A DNA stretch of 50,518 nucleotides. Origin: Verrucomicrobiota bacterium (GTDB taxonomy: Bacteria; Verrucomicrobiota; Verrucomicrobiia; Opitutales; Opitutaceae). The stretch is from positions 1-50,518 of the forward strand of contig CAUJJL010000038.1 in NCBI GenBank assembly GCA_963205455.1, in the 5' to 3' direction. Shown one piece after another: positions 50,017 to 50,518 of this stretch (the first letter of the stretch is position 1; each line of letters opens with the position of its first letter). The notes beneath the pieces are model-generated. The model saw only the letters and a list, made by a program, of their open reading frames with translations. It did not search any database and was not told where the DNA came from. Made by a program: the position numbers and the translations under genes.

Positions 50017-50518
50017 TAAAAAAGTGTGAGGGGGAGAAGAAAAAGCTTGCAGTGGAGATCAAACGTATCCATATTGTGGATACTTTGAAACAAGCCTCTT
50101 CCCTCGCCCGATTGCAGGCCCAGCTCCATGCCGAGCAGCAGGCCCATGCACGCGAGAAGGACTCACACGCAGCGAGCAGGGAGGAACTGCGGATCGCCCG
50201 GATGGAACGCGATGTGGCGAAGGCAAAGCTGCAGGAGCTGCTCAGGCGCTACTTCGGGCGCTCCTCGGAAAAGCTCGATCCCAATCAACTCCAACTGGCC
50301 TGGGAGGCGGTCGAGAGTGACATCGAGATCGTTGCACCGCCCAAGCCCGCGCCGCAGCCCAAGCCCCCCCGTGAACGCTCCGTGCGCCGTATCCGTCGCA
50401 TGGAGGAACTGCCGGTCTTGGAAAAGGTCGTCGTGGATCTTCCCGAGGAACAAAAGATCGGACCGGATGGACAGCCGCTGCGTCAAATCCGCGAGGAGAT
50501 CACCGAGGAGGTCGACTA
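49986..50518 (+). CDS. tnpC: IS66-family transposase TnpC, N-terminal part
   Basis: An open frame from ATG 49986 to the right edge (177 residues seen) encodes the start of the DDE transposase. It has a long coiled-coil leucine-rich region (SLARLQAQLHAEQQAHAREK), then LRRYFGRSSEKLDPNQLQLA, a proline-rich link (APPKPAPQPKPPRERSV), and LPEEQKIGPDGQPLRQIREE just before the cut. The usual CPxCG zinc finger is replaced by GPDGQPL, a variant form. It overlaps tnpB by 31 bases. The catalytic core lies outside the window. Confidence 0.93.
   Translation, partial: MAAIVASSEVIKKCEGEKKKLAVEIKRIHIVDTLKQASSLARLQAQLHAEQQAHAREKDSHAASREELRIARMERDVAKAKLQELLRRYFGRSSEKLDPNQLQLAWEAVESDIEIVAPPKPAPQPKPPRERSVRRIRRMEELPVLEKVVVDLPEEQKIGPDGQPLRQIREEITEEVD

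Larger units (their letters stand above)
49262..50518 (+). mobile_element. IS66-family element (left part, runs off the window)
   Basis: The left end begins GTAAGCGTCTGGCGGAGG at 49262, matching the conserved GTAAGCG terminus of IS66-family inverted repeats. Three typical genes follow in order (tnpA, tnpB, tnpC), with the tnpA-tnpB and tnpB-tnpC overlaps usual for the family. tnpC and the right end lie beyond the window. The element begins exactly where the ISL3 transposase remnant breaks off, so it inserted into that gene; an 8-base target duplication (left copy GGCCTACC, 49254-49261) would be expected at the far end. Confidence 0.9.

Noticed and set aside
49234..50147. Minus-strand open frames across the IS66 genes
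   Set aside because: They are antisense to tnpA, tnpB and tnpC, which have the correct family motifs and overlaps.

Overview
The window is a chromosomal segment of a moderately GC-rich, diderm bacterium. It reads best as a member of the Verrucomicrobia, probably near Opitutaceae. Three things support this: a Minf_1886-family gene (a family named from Verrucomicrobia and Planctomycetes), an HPr kinase/phosphorylase gene placed among LPS export genes, and an ExbB-ExbD-ExbD-TonB-TPR cluster followed by two short TolA-like coiled-coil proteins. The placement is an inference from gene content; there is no rRNA in the window.

Layout. (1) 1-6659: a C-terminal piece of a phage CII-like protein, then one minus-strand run that is read E1 alpha-beta fusion, kdsC, lptC, lptA, lptB, hprK, rph. 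Several genes overlap by ATGA. It covers Kdo synthesis, LPS transport, carbon-signalling kinase and tRNA 3'-end trimming. (2) 6797-11720: a minus-strand operon exbB, exbD, exbD, tonB, TPR protein and two paralogous membrane-anchored coiled-coil proteins, ending in a strong terminator. This is the best candidate for an uncharacterised envelope machine. (3) 12018-12389: tRNA-Gln, tRNA-Thr and tRNA-Lys, all minus strand with encoded CCA. (4) 12549-20128: translation genes rpmI, rplT, pheS, pheT, gatC, gatA, gatB, with RNA hairpins before rplT and pheS. (5) 20157-26389: a Tat-exported hydroxypyruvate-isomerase-like protein and a Tat-exported Mn-type superoxide dismutase, a Fur-family regulator without the usual CxxC zinc site, a Minf_1886 protein, an M16 protease and an EF-hand protein. 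(6) 26478-37652: housekeeping genes (nadK, tlyA, heptose kinase, M24 peptidase, DUF192, Nudix, YhcH-like, rlmJ, Hsp20, MazG-like, mog, gluQ, LOG-like) mixed with small unknown proteins. (7) 37665-45144: a complete Bat operon (MoxR ATPase, DUF58, BatA, BatB, BatC-like, BatD). (8) 45311-48064: a lipoprotein with a PEGA-like segment and an AT-rich PrsK-like membrane histidine kinase. (9) 48160-50518: a decayed ISL3 transposase gene interrupted by an IS66 element that runs off the right edge.

Genes that work together: KdsC makes Kdo while LptA, LptB and the LptC-like protein move finished LPS outward, and the heptose kinase at 28.3-29.3 kb belongs to the same LPS core pathway. ExbB/ExbD/TonB is a proton-driven energy transducer; the TPR and TolA-like neighbours suggest a Tol-Pal/CpoB-like trans-envelope assembly. 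GatCAB may act on the nearby tRNA-Gln. The Bat proteins form a MoxR-VWA membrane system known from aerotolerance and stress studies.
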